Of a stretch of 64,000 bases of DNA, positions 42,279-51,938 are shown piece after piece. The DNA is from Lutimonas halocynthiae (GTDB taxonomy: Bacteria > Bacteroidota > Bacteroidia > Flavobacteriales > Flavobacteriaceae), in contig NZ_JAUFQO010000016.1 in NCBI RefSeq assembly GCF_030409835.1, positions 842,263 to 906,262 of the forward strand, written 5' to 3'. The notes under the pieces are model-generated. The model was given only the letters and a program-made list of their open reading frames with translations, was not told where the DNA came from and did no database searches. The translations under genes and the position numbers were made by a program. Numbering within the stretch: the stretch's first letter is position 1; every line of letters begins with the position of its first letter.

Positions 42279-42632
42279 ATGAAGATCAATAAAACAGATA
42301 AATTTTACGACCTAAGTCTTTCAGAAAACCAACTTTCAGAGGGCGAAGAAGGTTTTAAACTATTTTTTAATGAATTTTTAAAAAATAATACTAACTTTAA
42401 GAACGTAAATCTGATTTTAGATTTTTCCAGTATAATTAACATTGATTTAAATAAAATCTTGTTATTTTCGCAGCTAAGCGAAACGCATAGAAATAATAAC
42501 AAATCTTTTGTCATTGTTTGTGAGGGAATAGAGTTTGATAAGATACCAGATGAAATTGTAGCCGTTCCAACTTTCAAAGAAGCAGAAGACATTATTGAAA
42601 TTGAAGATATTGAACGTGATTTAGGATTTTAA
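42279..42632 (+). CDS. STAS-like small protein
   Basis: A 117-residue protein with alternating strands and helices: NVNLILDFSSIINIDLNKIL, then KSFVIVCEGIEFDKIPDEIV and an acidic C-terminus (EAEDIIEIEDIERDLGF). The layout resembles a STAS/anti-sigma-antagonist fold, but the usual phosphorylatable Ser is not in the standard D-S context. It lies 15 bases after pyrB and 9 bases before the next gene, in an apparent operon with rnz. Function unknown. Confidence 0.6.
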   Translation: MKINKTDKFYDLSLSENQLSEGEEGFKLFFNEFLKNNTNFKNVNLILDFSSIINIDLNKILLFSQLSETHRNNNKSFVIVCEGIEFDKIPDEIVAVPTFKEAEDIIEIEDIERDLGF

Positions 42633-42641
42633 ATACACTAT

Positions 42642-43004
42642 ATGGTAAAAAAACTACTCTCTATTATTTTTTTATTAACCTTTTCTACAGCACTTCTTGC
42701 ACAACAAGATGATGCTAAGGATCTCGAAATTCTTGAAGGCGCTCTGATAGGAATCCATGAAGTCATGGCTTCTCCTAATCCATTTAGCGTATCCACAAGA
42801 ATCAGATTCGAAGCTGACGAAGCTTTTGACATCGATTTTATTGTCAAAGATTTGCTTGGAAATACCGTCTTTGCTGAAAAACGCAAAGCAGATAAGGGAC
42901 ATAATTCAATCCCCTTCTTTCGAGATGAACTCGAGTCAGGTATTTATATCTATTCATTAAAGACCAAGACTAAAGTAATCTCAAAGAGGATTGTAATTAA
43001 ATGA
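42642..43004 (+). CDS. Small secreted protein consisting mainly of a type IX sorting domain
   Basis: A 120-residue protein with a signal peptide (KKLLSIIFLLTFSTALLAQ, cut after about residue 20), a short acidic linker (QDDAKDLEILEGALIGIHEV) and then a complete type A C-terminal sorting domain: ASPNPFSVSTRIRFEADEA, VKDLLGNTVF, and the end SGIYIYSLKTKTKVISKRIV. The domain targets proteins through the type IX system, which exists only in Bacteroidota. There is hardly any passenger, which is odd. The stop overlaps the rnz start (ATGA), so it belongs to the rnz operon. Confidence 0.8.
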   Translation: MVKKLLSIIFLLTFSTALLAQQDDAKDLEILEGALIGIHEVMASPNPFSVSTRIRFEADEAFDIDFIVKDLLGNTVFAEKRKADKGHNSIPFFRDELESGIYIYSLKTKTKVISKRIVIK

Positions 43005-43921
43005 GTTTCAGGCTGACCATATTAGGCTGTCATTCTGCCACTCCTAGAACTTTGGCGCATACTTCATCTCAATTTCTGGAGATGAACAATGACTGTTTTT
43101 TAATCGACTGTGGCGAAGGTACACAAAGACAATTACGAAAATATAAGATTAAATTTTCGAAGATTAAACACGTCTTTATTTCACACCTGCATGGTGACCA
43201 TTTCTTTGGTCTAATTGGCATGATATCAACGTTTAACCTATTAAATAGAAACACAGCGCTTCATGTTTACGGGCCAAAAGGGATTAAAGAAATTATATTA
43301 CTTCAATTAAAATTGTCGAAATCATGGGTTGAATACCCTTTGCATTTTCATGAATTAGATTCGAAAGAAAGTGAATTGATACTTGAAAATGACAAGGTCA
43401 AGGTTTTTACTATTCCATTGACTCATAGGATTTACACAAATGGTTTTTTGTTTCAAGAAAAACTTCAGCCACGTAAATTAAATATGACAGCCATTCAAAA
43501 TCATTCAGAAATTGATATCTGTGATTATCAAAATTTAAAGGATGGCAAAAATTTTAAAAATGAAGATGGCAGCATTATTGAAAATAGTGAACTGACAACC
43601 GACCCTCCAAAACCTTTATGCTATGCGTATTGCAGTGACACTGCATATAATGAAGATATCATTCCCTTAATTAGTCAAATCGATCTGCTCTATCACGAAT
43701 CTACTTTTCTCGAAGAGCATGCTGAATTGGCCACCAAAACAAAGCATAGTACCGCTGCTCAAGCTGCAACTATTGCTGAAAAAGCTCATGTAAAGAAATT
43801 ATTACTGGGTCACTATTCAAGCAGGTATGCTTCATTAGAGCTTTTTGAAAAGGAGGCAAAAAAAATATTTTCTGAGGTAGCACTTTGCGAAGCCGGCAAG
43901 CAATTTTATGTTGGTAATTAA
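43001..43921 (+). CDS. rnz: Ribonuclease Z
   Basis: A 306-residue metallo-beta-lactamase-fold nuclease that trims tRNA 3' ends. The zinc motif HLHGDH (His62, His64, Asp66, His67) follows the opening FRLTILGCHSATP. Further ligands lie in CYCSDTAYNED-like and GHYSSRYAS segments, and the exosite region interrupts residues 140-190. tRNAs without an encoded CCA are natural substrates, which fits the two tRNA-Pro genes here. It starts in an ATGA overlap with the preceding gene and converges with the next, overlapping by 4 bases. Confidence 0.93.
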   Translation: MSFRLTILGCHSATPRTLAHTSSQFLEMNNDCFLIDCGEGTQRQLRKYKIKFSKIKHVFISHLHGDHFFGLIGMISTFNLLNRNTALHVYGPKGIKEIILLQLKLSKSWVEYPLHFHELDSKESELILENDKVKVFTIPLTHRIYTNGFLFQEKLQPRKLNMTAIQNHSEIDICDYQNLKDGKNFKNEDGSIIENSELTTDPPKPLCYAYCSDTAYNEDIIPLISQIDLLYHESTFLEEHAELATKTKHSTAAQAATIAEKAHVKKLLLGHYSSRYASLELFEKEAKKIFSEVALCEAGKQFYVGN

Positions 43922-44277
43922 AATTGATTGAGGCTTAACATCACTAAAGTACAAACTTTTTCAAACAAGATCTGCTCCTCATTCAAAATCAATTCAAACT
44001 CTTTATTCTCGGAGCCTGGATTAAAAATTACTCTTTTAGGTTTTAATTCAAGTATATAGTCATAATACGATCTTTGATTCATTGGGTTCAAATAGATCGT
44101 AACCGTATGAATGTCGTTTATCAATATTGGCTCGGTTAAAATGGCTATACCCTCAACTTCACCTATTCTTGATCCAATTGCGATCACATCATGTTCTTTC
44201 AACTTTAATTTTTTCATTGCCATATTAGAATAACGACTGCTGTCTAATGAGGCTCCTAAAACAATTACTTTCTTCAT
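43918..44277 (-). CDS. CoA-binding-domain (Rossmann) protein
   Basis: A small protein of about 119 residues with the start MKKVIVLGASLDSSRYSNMA at 44277; another ATG at 44298 would add seven residues. The fold is that of the CoA-binding domain-2 family: VIVLGAS with the Arg-Tyr-Ser-Asn loop, the central segment IHTVTIYLNPMNQRSYYDYI and RVIFNPGSENKEF. Such proteins bind nucleotides or CoA; the function is not established. It converges with rnz, and the last four bases overlap. Confidence 0.75.
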   Translation of the reverse strand: MKKVIVLGASLDSSRYSNMAMKKLKLKEHDVIAIGSRIGEVEGIAILTEPILINDIHTVTIYLNPMNQRSYYDYILELKPKRVIFNPGSENKEFELILNEEQILFEKVCTLVMLSLNQF

Positions 44278-44546
44278 ATCATGATTTTTACTGGTCATTT
44301 ACATACAAGATCAATCTTAAGACTTGTAAAATGCCGGCTAAAAATAGTTATTTTACTTCAGCTGTGAATTAATCTTTTAAAAAGCATAATAGATACCTGA
44401 ATTCAATTCAGGATTGCAAACCAAGGAATTCATTCATGGTTTTAACTCCCAATTGGTAAGGGATTCTAACATTTTAATGCTTTTTTTTTGATATAAGGTA
44501 TAATTTTTTAGATATTGCAATCCAATCCAAAATACCATAACGACTT

Positions 44547-46133
44547 ATGTTAAAGAAACTACTTAGCTTACTTTTTACAGCGCTGCCATTTATGACCTTT
44601 GCTCAGGAAAAAGGCCTTGATCAGCAAATCGATGAAGTTTTTGGTCAGGCGACAGGTTGGTTCGTAAATTTTATATTTTATCAAATACCCTTCTCAGATG
44701 AAGTTCGAATATATTGGGTGTTATTTCCATTAATATTAGGAGCGACTTACTTTACATTTTATTTTAGATTTATCAATTTTAGGGGCTTTATGACCTCGAT
44801 TCACATCATAAGAGGTAAATACGATGACATTGATCATCATGAAGCTTTGCCTGGTGTTACAGAAGTAACTCCATCAGGAGACATTCCGGATACCATCGCC
44901 GTTGAAGGGCATGAAGGAGAAGTTTCTCATTTTCAAGCTTTAACAGCTGCATTGTCAGCGACAGTTGGCCTAGGTAATATTGCAGGTGTTGCTATTGCTG
45001 TTTCAATTGGAGGAGCTGGTGCAACATTTTGGATGATTGTAGCAGGTTTCCTAGGAATGGCTTCGAAATTTGTGGAATGTACATTAGGTGTAAAATACCG
45101 AGATATCGGACCGGACGGAACTGTTTATGGAGGCCCTATGTATTATTTAACGAAGGGTTTAAAATCTAAAGGATTCGAAAAGTTAGGAAAAGTGTTAGCC
45201 GTTTTGTTTGCGATTTTTGTCATTGGCGGTTCATTCGGAGGCGGTAATATGTTTCAGGTGAATCAGGCATTTCAATTAATTGAAAATATAACTGGTGGAA
45301 CAGAATCTGTTTTGCACGGAAAAGGATGGTTGTTTGGACTAATTATGGCGGTTTTTGTAGGTATCGTAATTATTGGTGGTATCAAAAAAATTGCTAGTGT
45401 AACTGATAAGATTGTACCTTTTATGGTAGTCATCTATGTGTCCGCTTCAGTTTTTGTTCTTATAGCAAAATACGATATGATTGGTGATGCTTTTCTACAA
45501 ATCTATAATGGTGCATTTAGCCCTGAAGGAGTTGTTGGAGGTGCTATAGGTGTTTTAGTTCAAGGATTTAGAAGAGCCGCTTTCTCAAACGAAGCTGGTG
45601 TTGGATCCGCCTCAATTGCTCACTCTGCTGTGAAAACCAAATATGCTGCCTCCGAAGGAATGGTTGCCTTATTAGAACCTTTTATCGATACAGTGGTAGT
45701 TTGTACCATGACAGCTCTTGTATTGGTTATTACGGGCAATGTCAATCCTGAAAATGCAAGCCTTAATGATGCGCAGGCTATTTTACTCACATCGGGTGCT
45801 TTTGCATCTGTCATATCATGGTTTCCTTATGTCTTGACAGTAGCTGTGGTATTATTTGCCTTTAGCACTATGATTTCATGGTCCTATTATGGTTTTCAAG
45901 GTTGGGCTTATTTATTCGGACGATCAAAAAAAATGGAGTACACCTATAAAATTTTATTCTTGATTTTTGTGGTCATCGGTGCTGCCGCCAGTTTAGGTTC
46001 GGTAATAGGATTCTCAGACGCAATGATTTTTGCGATGATGGTTCCAAATATGGTAGGCCTTGTTATTTTGGCTCCCACAGTTAAGAAAGAACTGGTCAAA
46101 TATTTATCTGCCATTAAAGCAAAAAAGAGTTAG
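44547..46133 (+). CDS. Sodium:alanine/glycine symporter (AGCS family)
   Basis: A 528-residue carrier of the AGCS family. It has about eleven helices and the family text SATVGLGNIAGVAIAVSIGG, GMASKFVECTLGVKYRDI, GGPMYYLTKGLKSKGF and GFRRAAFSNEAGVGSA. It brings in alanine or glycine with sodium. An N-terminal stretch (MLKKLLSLLFTALPFMTFAQ) precedes the first family helix and looks like a signal peptide, as in other bacteroidetal members. It is followed after 12 bases by the helix-hairpin-helix gene. Confidence 0.93.
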   Translation: MLKKLLSLLFTALPFMTFAQEKGLDQQIDEVFGQATGWFVNFIFYQIPFSDEVRIYWVLFPLILGATYFTFYFRFINFRGFMTSIHIIRGKYDDIDHHEALPGVTEVTPSGDIPDTIAVEGHEGEVSHFQALTAALSATVGLGNIAGVAIAVSIGGAGATFWMIVAGFLGMASKFVECTLGVKYRDIGPDGTVYGGPMYYLTKGLKSKGFEKLGKVLAVLFAIFVIGGSFGGGNMFQVNQAFQLIENITGGTESVLHGKGWLFGLIMAVFVGIVIIGGIKKIASVTDKIVPFMVVIYVSASVFVLIAKYDMIGDAFLQIYNGAFSPEGVVGGAIGVLVQGFRRAAFSNEAGVGSASIAHSAVKTKYAASEGMVALLEPFIDTVVVCTMTALVLVITGNVNPENASLNDAQAILLTSGAFASVISWFPYVLTVAVVLFAFSTMISWSYYGFQGWAYLFGRSKKMEYTYKILFLIFVVIGAAASLGSVIGFSDAMIFAMMVPNMVGLVILAPTVKKELVKYLSAIKAKKS

Positions 46134-46145
46134 ACTGGTCAACAT

Positions 46146-47000
46146 ATGAAATTTATTCAATCCCATTTCTGGTACAACAAGCGCCAAAGAAATGGGATTT
46201 TATTTTTATTTCTAATCCTCTTTTTCCTTCAATTTGTGCTGTATTTCTCCAACTTTTCAGATGATGAGTTCATTGATGAAGAAGAATTTGCCATGTTAGA
46301 GGCTAAAATAGATTCCTTGCAAAAAGAAAAACCAGTTAGAGCAAAATCTAAAACTTATCCATTTAACCCTAATTATCTATCTGATTTTAAAGCCTATCAA
46401 ATTGGTCTTAGCGTTGAAGAAGCCGATCGACTCTTTGCATTCAGAGCTAAAGGTAAATTCATCAATTCTACAGATGATTTTCAAAAAGTAACAGCGGTTA
46501 GTGATAGCCTTCTGGCTTTGATATCTCCCCTATTTAAATTTCCTTCATGGCTAAACAGAAAAAAACCAAAACCCGTTACTCATGATAAGGCACCTACAAT
46601 AGTCAGAGACCTAAACAAGGCCAGCATTGAGCAACTCGATAGTATTGAGGGAGTGAATACAAAATTAGCGAATCGCATTATCTCTTATAAAAATCTATTA
46701 AAGGCCTACTCTCTAAATGAACAGCTCTATGAAGTTTACTATCTCAACAGAGAAACTGCAAATAGAATATTACGACATTATCAAGTAATTGATACACCTG
46801 AAATTGACAGGTTAGATTTAAATACTGCTACATTTAAGCAGTTTCTTCAAGTTCCTTATATAGATTATGAACTCACCAAAAAACTCATTGCATACAGAGA
46901 TGAAAACGTTTTGTTTCAAGACCTTGAAGAATTGAAAAAAATAGACTCTTTCCCATTGGAAAAATTTGACAGAATAGCATTATATTTGACGGCTGAATAA
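46146..47000 (+). CDS. Membrane-anchored helix-hairpin-helix protein (ComEA-like)
   Basis: A 284-residue protein with one N-terminal membrane helix (GILFLFLILFFLQFVLYFS) and, outside the cytoplasm, three ComEA-type helix-hairpin-helix units: residues about 75-125 (PNYLSDFKAYQIGLSVEEAD), about 155-195 (DLNKASIEQLDSIEGVNTKL) and about 220-280 (DLNTATFKQFLQVPYIDYEL). ComEA binds incoming DNA during natural transformation, so DNA binding at the membrane is a reasonable guess, though many flavobacterial members have no tested role. Confidence 0.85.
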   Translation: MKFIQSHFWYNKRQRNGILFLFLILFFLQFVLYFSNFSDDEFIDEEEFAMLEAKIDSLQKEKPVRAKSKTYPFNPNYLSDFKAYQIGLSVEEADRLFAFRAKGKFINSTDDFQKVTAVSDSLLALISPLFKFPSWLNRKKPKPVTHDKAPTIVRDLNKASIEQLDSIEGVNTKLANRIISYKNLLKAYSLNEQLYEVYYLNRETANRILRHYQVIDTPEIDRLDLNTATFKQFLQVPYIDYELTKKLIAYRDENVLFQDLEELKKIDSFPLEKFDRIALYLTAE

Positions 47001-47010
47001 AAAGCTTACT

Positions 47011-48150
47011 ATGAATTTTGAAACTTCTGAAACCAGAAACACGATTGCCCATTCTATAAGAGATTTTGCTAAGAAAAATATCAAACCTTTTATGATGGAT
47101 TGGGATGAAAATCAAACCTTCCCGGAGGAATTATTTCATCAACTCGGTGCCATGGGTTTTATGGGCGTTCTAGTTCCTGAAGTTTATGGTGGCAGTGGTA
47201 TGGATTATCACGAATACATTACGGTGATTGAGGAAATTTCAAAAGTTGATTCTTCTATAGGTCTTTCATTAGCCGCCCATAATTCATTGTGTACAAACCA
47301 TATTTTAGAATTTGGAAATGAGGTTCAAAAGGAAAAATGGCTACCTAAATTGGCGCATGGCGAATGGATAGGTGCCTGGGGTCTTACTGAACACAATACA
47401 GGAAGTGATGCAGGAGGCATGAGTACTACTGCCGTTGCAGATGGAGATCACTATATTTTAAATGGTGCTAAAAATTTCATTACACATGGTATTAGCGGTC
47501 ATATCGCCGTTGTAATTGTAAGAACCGGTGAAAAAGGTGATTCTAAAGGCATGACAGCCTTTGTAATTGAAAAAGGTACACCAGGATTTTCTTCTGGTAA
47601 GAAAGAAAATAAAATGGGGATGAGAGCCTCTGAAACAGCTGAATTGATTTTTGACAACTGTCGTATTCATAAAGACAGCATTCTTGGTGAAGTTGGTGAC
47701 GGGTTTATACAATCAATGAAAGTACTAGATGGTGGAAGGATTTCTATTGGAGCCTTGTCTTTAGGCATCGCCAAAGGAGCTTATGAAGCCGCATTAAAAT
47801 ATGCTCAGGAAAGAGAACAATTTGGAAAGTCAATCAGTAAATTTCAGGCCATCGGTTTCAAATTAGCAGATATGGCAACTGAAATAGAAGCTTCCGAATT
47901 ATTACTTCACAAGGCGGCTCACGATAAAATTAAGGGAATAAAAATGACCAAAATTGGTGCCATGGCTAAAATGTATGCCTCTGAGGTTTGTGTAAAAGTG
48001 GCCAATGAAGCCCTACAGATTCACGGAGGATATGGTTATACTAAAGATTTTCCAGTGGAGAAATTTTACAGAGATGCGAAACTATGTACCATAGGTGAAG
48101 GCACTACTGAGATTCAGAAATTAGTGATTTCAAGGAATATTCTTAAGTAG
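47011..48150 (+). CDS. Acyl-CoA dehydrogenase (short/medium-chain type)
   Basis: A 379-residue flavoenzyme of fatty-acid or amino-acid degradation. The sequence shows the acyl-CoA dehydrogenase blocks: LAHGEWIGAWGLTEHNTGSD, NKMGMRASETAELIFDNCRI, YAQEREQFGKSISKFQAIGF and ALQIHGGYGYTKDFPVEKFY, then the base Glu in GEGTTEIQKLVISRNIL. This Glu near the C-terminus is the position used by butyryl-/medium-chain-type enzymes. An electron-transfer flavoprotein gene is not adjacent. It converges with cca. Confidence 0.94.
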   Translation: MNFETSETRNTIAHSIRDFAKKNIKPFMMDWDENQTFPEELFHQLGAMGFMGVLVPEVYGGSGMDYHEYITVIEEISKVDSSIGLSLAAHNSLCTNHILEFGNEVQKEKWLPKLAHGEWIGAWGLTEHNTGSDAGGMSTTAVADGDHYILNGAKNFITHGISGHIAVVIVRTGEKGDSKGMTAFVIEKGTPGFSSGKKENKMGMRASETAELIFDNCRIHKDSILGEVGDGFIQSMKVLDGGRISIGALSLGIAKGAYEAALKYAQEREQFGKSISKFQAIGFKLADMATEIEASELLLHKAAHDKIKGIKMTKIGAMAKMYASEVCVKVANEALQIHGGYGYTKDFPVEKFYRDAKLCTIGEGTTEIQKLVISRNILK

Positions 48151-48154
48151 ACAA

Positions 48155-49579
48155 TTATTTTTTAAGACCCATAGCTGAGGCCTTTTTCAACATAAATTCG
48201 TAGGCCTCCTCATAGTCATTAGATATTTCGCCTTCAAGAATTGCTTCTTTGATAGCATCTTTGATCATTCCGATTTGCCTGCAAGGTTTTAAACTAAAGG
48301 TATCCATAATCAACTCTCCTGAAATAGGTGGTTGAAAATTACGTACATGGTCTCTTTCTTCAACTTCCTTTACCTTTTGACGTACGAGTTTAAAATTGTT
48401 TAAATACTGTTTTTCTTTGACTTTATTCTTAGTAGTGATATCTGCTTCACAGTGCGTCATAAGGTCATCCAAGTCATCTCCTGCATCAAAAATAAGTCTT
48501 CTTACTGCAGAATCTGTTACATTTTCCGCAAGAATTACGGGCCTTGAACTCATCATGACAATCTTTTCAACATACTTCATTTTCTCGTTCAAGGGCATTT
48601 TTAAACGCTTAAATATTTTCTTGACCATCTTCGAACCAACAAATTCATGCCCATGAAATGTCCAGCCAATTTTTTTATCAAACTTCTTAGTAGGTGCCTT
48701 ACCAATGTCATGCAGTAAAGCCGCCCATCTCAGCCAAAGATTGCCTGTTCTCAATGAAATATTATCGACAACTTGTAGCGTGTGGAAAAAGTTATCTTTA
48801 TGTTTTTGGCCTTTTATCTGCTCAACGCCTTGCAAATCAGATAATTCAGGCAAAATATATACTAACAACCCTGTTTCATGCAAAAGCCTGAGACCAATAG
48901 AAGGCTTATCACTTAATAAGATCTTATTTAGCTCATCCACTACCCTTTCCTGGCTAATAATTTGCAGTCTTTTCGCATTCCTTGAAATAGATGAAAGTGA
49001 CTCAGCTTCTATCTGGAAATTTAATTGACTTGAAAAACGGATAGCCCTCATCATTCTCAATGGATCATCACTAAAGGTAATATCCGGATCAAGAGGCGTT
49101 CTGATTACTTTATTTTGAAGATCAGCGATTCCCTCAAATGGATCTAATAATGAACCATAATCAGAATTATTCAAACTAATCGCCATGGCATTAATTGTAA
49201 AATCCCTTCGATTTTGGTCATCTTTCAGCGTGCCTTTGTCAACCAATGGGTTACGACTATGGGCAACATAGGATTCCTTTCTGGCACCAACAAACTCTAT
49301 CTCAAGATCCTTGAATTTGAGCATCGCAGTACCATAGGTTTTGAATATTTGCACCTTAGTATTATTAGGAAGTAATTCAGCTACTTTATTGGCCAAATCA
49401 ATTCCACTCCCAACTGCAACAACGTCGATGTCTTTCGGCTTATCCCTTTCAAGCAAAAAATCCCGAACATATCCTCCAATAACATAGGTTTCTAAATCCA
49501 AAGATTTTGCCGCCTGGGCTATATAATCAAATACAGGAAGTGATACTGCTTTTTTCAGATTCGTGTTTGGATTCAGCAT
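48155..49579 (-). CDS. cca: CCA-adding tRNA nucleotidyltransferase with HD domain
   Basis: A 474-residue class II tRNA nucleotidyltransferase. The active site is YVIGGYVRDFLLERDKPKDI followed by DVVAVGSG, with the conserved segment KDDQNRRDFTINAMAI. A C-terminal HD phosphohydrolase domain is present (RWAALLHDIGKAPTKKFDKK, then TFHGHEFVGSKM). It completes the CCA end of tRNAs; both tRNA-Pro genes in the window lack it. The next gene, tsaC, lies one base upstream, so they are in one operon. Confidence 0.93.
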   Translation of the reverse strand: MLNPNTNLKKAVSLPVFDYIAQAAKSLDLETYVIGGYVRDFLLERDKPKDIDVVAVGSGIDLANKVAELLPNNTKVQIFKTYGTAMLKFKDLEIEFVGARKESYVAHSRNPLVDKGTLKDDQNRRDFTINAMAISLNNSDYGSLLDPFEGIADLQNKVIRTPLDPDITFSDDPLRMMRAIRFSSQLNFQIEAESLSSISRNAKRLQIISQERVVDELNKILLSDKPSIGLRLLHETGLLVYILPELSDLQGVEQIKGQKHKDNFFHTLQVVDNISLRTGNLWLRWAALLHDIGKAPTKKFDKKIGWTFHGHEFVGSKMVKKIFKRLKMPLNEKMKYVEKIVMMSSRPVILAENVTDSAVRRLIFDAGDDLDDLMTHCEADITTKNKVKEKQYLNNFKLVRQKVKEVEERDHVRNFQPPISGELIMDTFSLKPCRQIGMIKDAIKEAILEGEISNDYEEAYEFMLKKASAMGLKK

Positions 49580-49580
49580 A

Positions 49581-50141
49581 TTACTTTCTTAGGTACTCGA
49601 TCTCACCGAGATCATTAAGTTTAATGATTTGAGAAGCAGTTTTTTTCGTTTCAACTGCCGGCAAATTTACTATATAATCTGCTTTCTCCAAAAGTAAAGG
49701 GTCAATTTCATTAAAATTTGAAGGTGAAGGCTGGTTACTAATATTAGCAGAAGTCGAAACAATAGGTTTGCCGAATGACTTAATCAAAGCCTTACAAAAA
49801 TCATTCTTAACGATTCTGATGGCTACTGTATCATCTTTTGCCACCACATTTGAAGCCAATCCCTGAGGCTGTGCATAAATTACGGTAGTAGGTTTTGTAG
49901 CTGTTTCAATATATACTCTAATTAATTCTGGAACTGTCTCAATATATGTCTCAAGCATTTCGATGCTATCAACCAATATGATCAGGCTTTTACTTTCAGA
50001 CCTGTTTTTTATCTCATATACCTTTTCAACAGCACTTTGATTGGTCGCATCGCAACCCAAACCCCATATAGTATCTGTTGGGTAAACAATTATATTCCCG
50101 TCCTTTATATGTTGTAGTGTTCTATCAATTTCGTTTTTCAT
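49581..50141 (-). CDS. tsaC: L-threonylcarbamoyladenylate synthase (Sua5/YrdC)
   Basis: A 186-residue YrdC-domain protein that makes threonylcarbamoyl-AMP for t6A modification of tRNA. Readable family blocks are IVYPTDTIWGLGCDATN, KVYEIKNRSESKSLIILVDS, TKPTTVIYAQP and GKPIVSTSANISNQPSPSN. The short length is the TsaC type without the Sua5 C-terminal domain. It is one base from cca, grouping two tRNA-maturation genes. Confidence 0.93.
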   Translation of the reverse strand: MKNEIDRTLQHIKDGNIIVYPTDTIWGLGCDATNQSAVEKVYEIKNRSESKSLIILVDSIEMLETYIETVPELIRVYIETATKPTTVIYAQPQGLASNVVAKDDTVAIRIVKNDFCKALIKSFGKPIVSTSANISNQPSPSNFNEIDPLLLEKADYIVNLPAVETKKTASQIIKLNDLGEIEYLRK

Positions 50142-50211
50142 AACCTAAAAACAACGAACTCCTTTTAATTAATCCGTATTTAATAATTCACGCTAAAATA
50201 ATATCTAGTTA

Positions 50212-50943
50212 CTAATTCCGCCTTACTAAAAGATATCTATTTAAGACTGCGTGCGCATGAAGTTTTGCCAAAACATACCCCCTTTTTCCATCTAAAAATC
50301 CAAATCTTACCAAATATAATACGACAAACCTAAATGCAGGTTTAACCAATTGATGAATAAGGTAAACTTTTTTTCCTGATTTCTTTATTTCCTTGGCTTG
50401 CAGCGCTGCATAAAACTCTAGTTTCTGCTCATATTGCTCTTGACTTCTGAACGAATAATGATCCATCCGGTTTTTGAGCAATCCAACCTTTCCGCTGCAT
50501 AACACTTCTTCATGAACCAGTTTTCCATCGTACCTGCATTTGTCTTTTCTAAACAATCGGATCACTTTATCTGTTTGCCATCCTCCAAACCTTACTTTTA
50601 TATTTTTAAAATAAAAATTCCTGTAAATGCCAAACGCCACAAAATCCTGCGGATCATTAGCAACTTTCTTTATCTCTAAAGCTAAGGGCGCTGAAATTCT
50701 TTCGTCAGCATCTAAAATAAAAATCCAATTATAAGCAGCTTGATCAATTGCGAAATTTTTTTGACTAGAAAAGTCATCAAATTCTCGCTGGATTAATTTG
50801 ACTTTTGCCTTCTTGCAAATCGATGCGGTTTGATCTTGGCTAAAAGAATCTATTACGATAATTTCAGTTGCAAAAGATACTGACCTGATCGCCTCTTCAA
50901 TAAAGTTTTCTTCGTTTAAGGTAGGAATTATAGCTGTGATCAT
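50212..50943 (-). CDS. Glycosyltransferase family 2 (WaaE/KdtX-like)
   Basis: A 243-residue GT-A glycosyltransferase. N-terminal block TAIIPTLNEENFIEEAIRSV, the nucleotide-sugar contact EIIVIDSFSQDQTASI, and the metal-binding motif WIFILDADERISAPLALEI. The later segment GGWQTDKVIRLFRKDKCRYD then KLVHEEV is typical of WaaE/LgtF-like lipopolysaccharide core enzymes. It would act at the cytoplasmic face of the membrane. The acceptor is not known. It lies 70 bases after tsaC on the same strand. Confidence 0.9.
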   Translation of the reverse strand: MITAIIPTLNEENFIEEAIRSVSFATEIIVIDSFSQDQTASICKKAKVKLIQREFDDFSSQKNFAIDQAAYNWIFILDADERISAPLALEIKKVANDPQDFVAFGIYRNFYFKNIKVRFGGWQTDKVIRLFRKDKCRYDGKLVHEEVLCSGKVGLLKNRMDHYSFRSQEQYEQKLEFYAALQAKEIKKSGKKVYLIHQLVKPAFRFVVLYLVRFGFLDGKRGYVLAKLHAHAVLNRYLLVRRN

Positions 50944-51105
50944 TCTTCGGGCAATTTCTGACGAATATTATTATGCTATGAATTTAGCTTCTAAATTTAA
51001 ACAACGGTTCGAATCAACTAATTCGTTGCAAGTAAATTTAATTTAACTTTAATAGGTTTATCCGACTCCGTAACTTTATGGATAGATAAAAAAAGTGTCC
51101 GGAAA

Positions 51106-51921
51106 CTAAACTGCAACATCATTATCTCTCAGCGCATCATTCAATGACGTTTTTTTATTAGTGCTTTCTTTACGTTTTCCAATGATCAATGCACATGGCA
51201 CATTAAATTTCCCTGCCTTAAACTCCTTAGTATAACTTCCTGGTATAACAACCGAACGTGCTGGAATTACACCTTTAGTGATAATTGGCTCATCGCCTGT
51301 GACATCTATAATTTTCGTACTCATTGTCAATACAACATTCGCACCCAATACGGCTTCTGTTTCAACTTTAACGCCTTCAACTACAATACACCTTGAGCCT
51401 ACAAATACATTATCCTCAATAATTACCGGAGCGGCTTGTAATGGCTCTAAAACGCCACCTATTCCAACACCACCACTCAAATGAACGTTTTTACCTATCT
51501 GGGCACAACTACCAACTGTGGCCCAAGTATCCACCATTGTACCTTCATCCACATAAGCTCCAATATTGACATAACTCGGCATGAGTATTGTTCCTTTTGA
51601 TATATAAGCTCCGTGACGCGCAACCGCGTGTGGTACAACTCTTATTCCTTTTTCCTTATAACCTTTTTTCAATGGAATTTTATCGTGATACTCGAAAATA
51701 CCCACTTCTAAAGTTTCCATTTTCTGAATAGGAAAATACAAGACAACTGCTTTTTTCACCCACTCATTCACCTGCCAACCGTTTTCTATTGGCTCTGCAA
51801 CTCTTAAAGTACCAGCATCTAATAGGTCTACGACCTTTCTAATGGCATCTTGAACTGAAGATTCAGTTAACTGTTCTCTATTATCCCAGGCATTCTCTAT
51901 TATTTGGCGTAAATCATTCAT
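51106..51921 (-). CDS. dapD: Tetrahydrodipicolinate N-succinyltransferase
   Basis: A 271-residue left-handed beta-helix acyltransferase of the lysine/diaminopimelate pathway. The N-terminal helical domain (LRQIIENAWDNREQLTESSV) precedes hexapeptide repeats: GTILMPSYVNIGAYVDEGTM, VDTWATVGSCAQIGKNVHLS, GGVGIGGVLEPLQAAPVIIE and DNVFVGSRCIVVEGV. Length and motifs match DapD of Bacteroidota. It is divergent from ruvX and has its own -7 element. Confidence 0.95.
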   Translation of the reverse strand: MNDLRQIIENAWDNREQLTESSVQDAIRKVVDLLDAGTLRVAEPIENGWQVNEWVKKAVVLYFPIQKMETLEVGIFEYHDKIPLKKGYKEKGIRVVPHAVARHGAYISKGTILMPSYVNIGAYVDEGTMVDTWATVGSCAQIGKNVHLSGGVGIGGVLEPLQAAPVIIEDNVFVGSRCIVVEGVKVETEAVLGANVVLTMSTKIIDVTGDEPIITKGVIPARSVVIPGSYTKEFKAGKFNVPCALIIGKRKESTNKKTSLNDALRDNDVAV

Positions 51922-51938
51922 AAGGTTAAATTAAGTCG

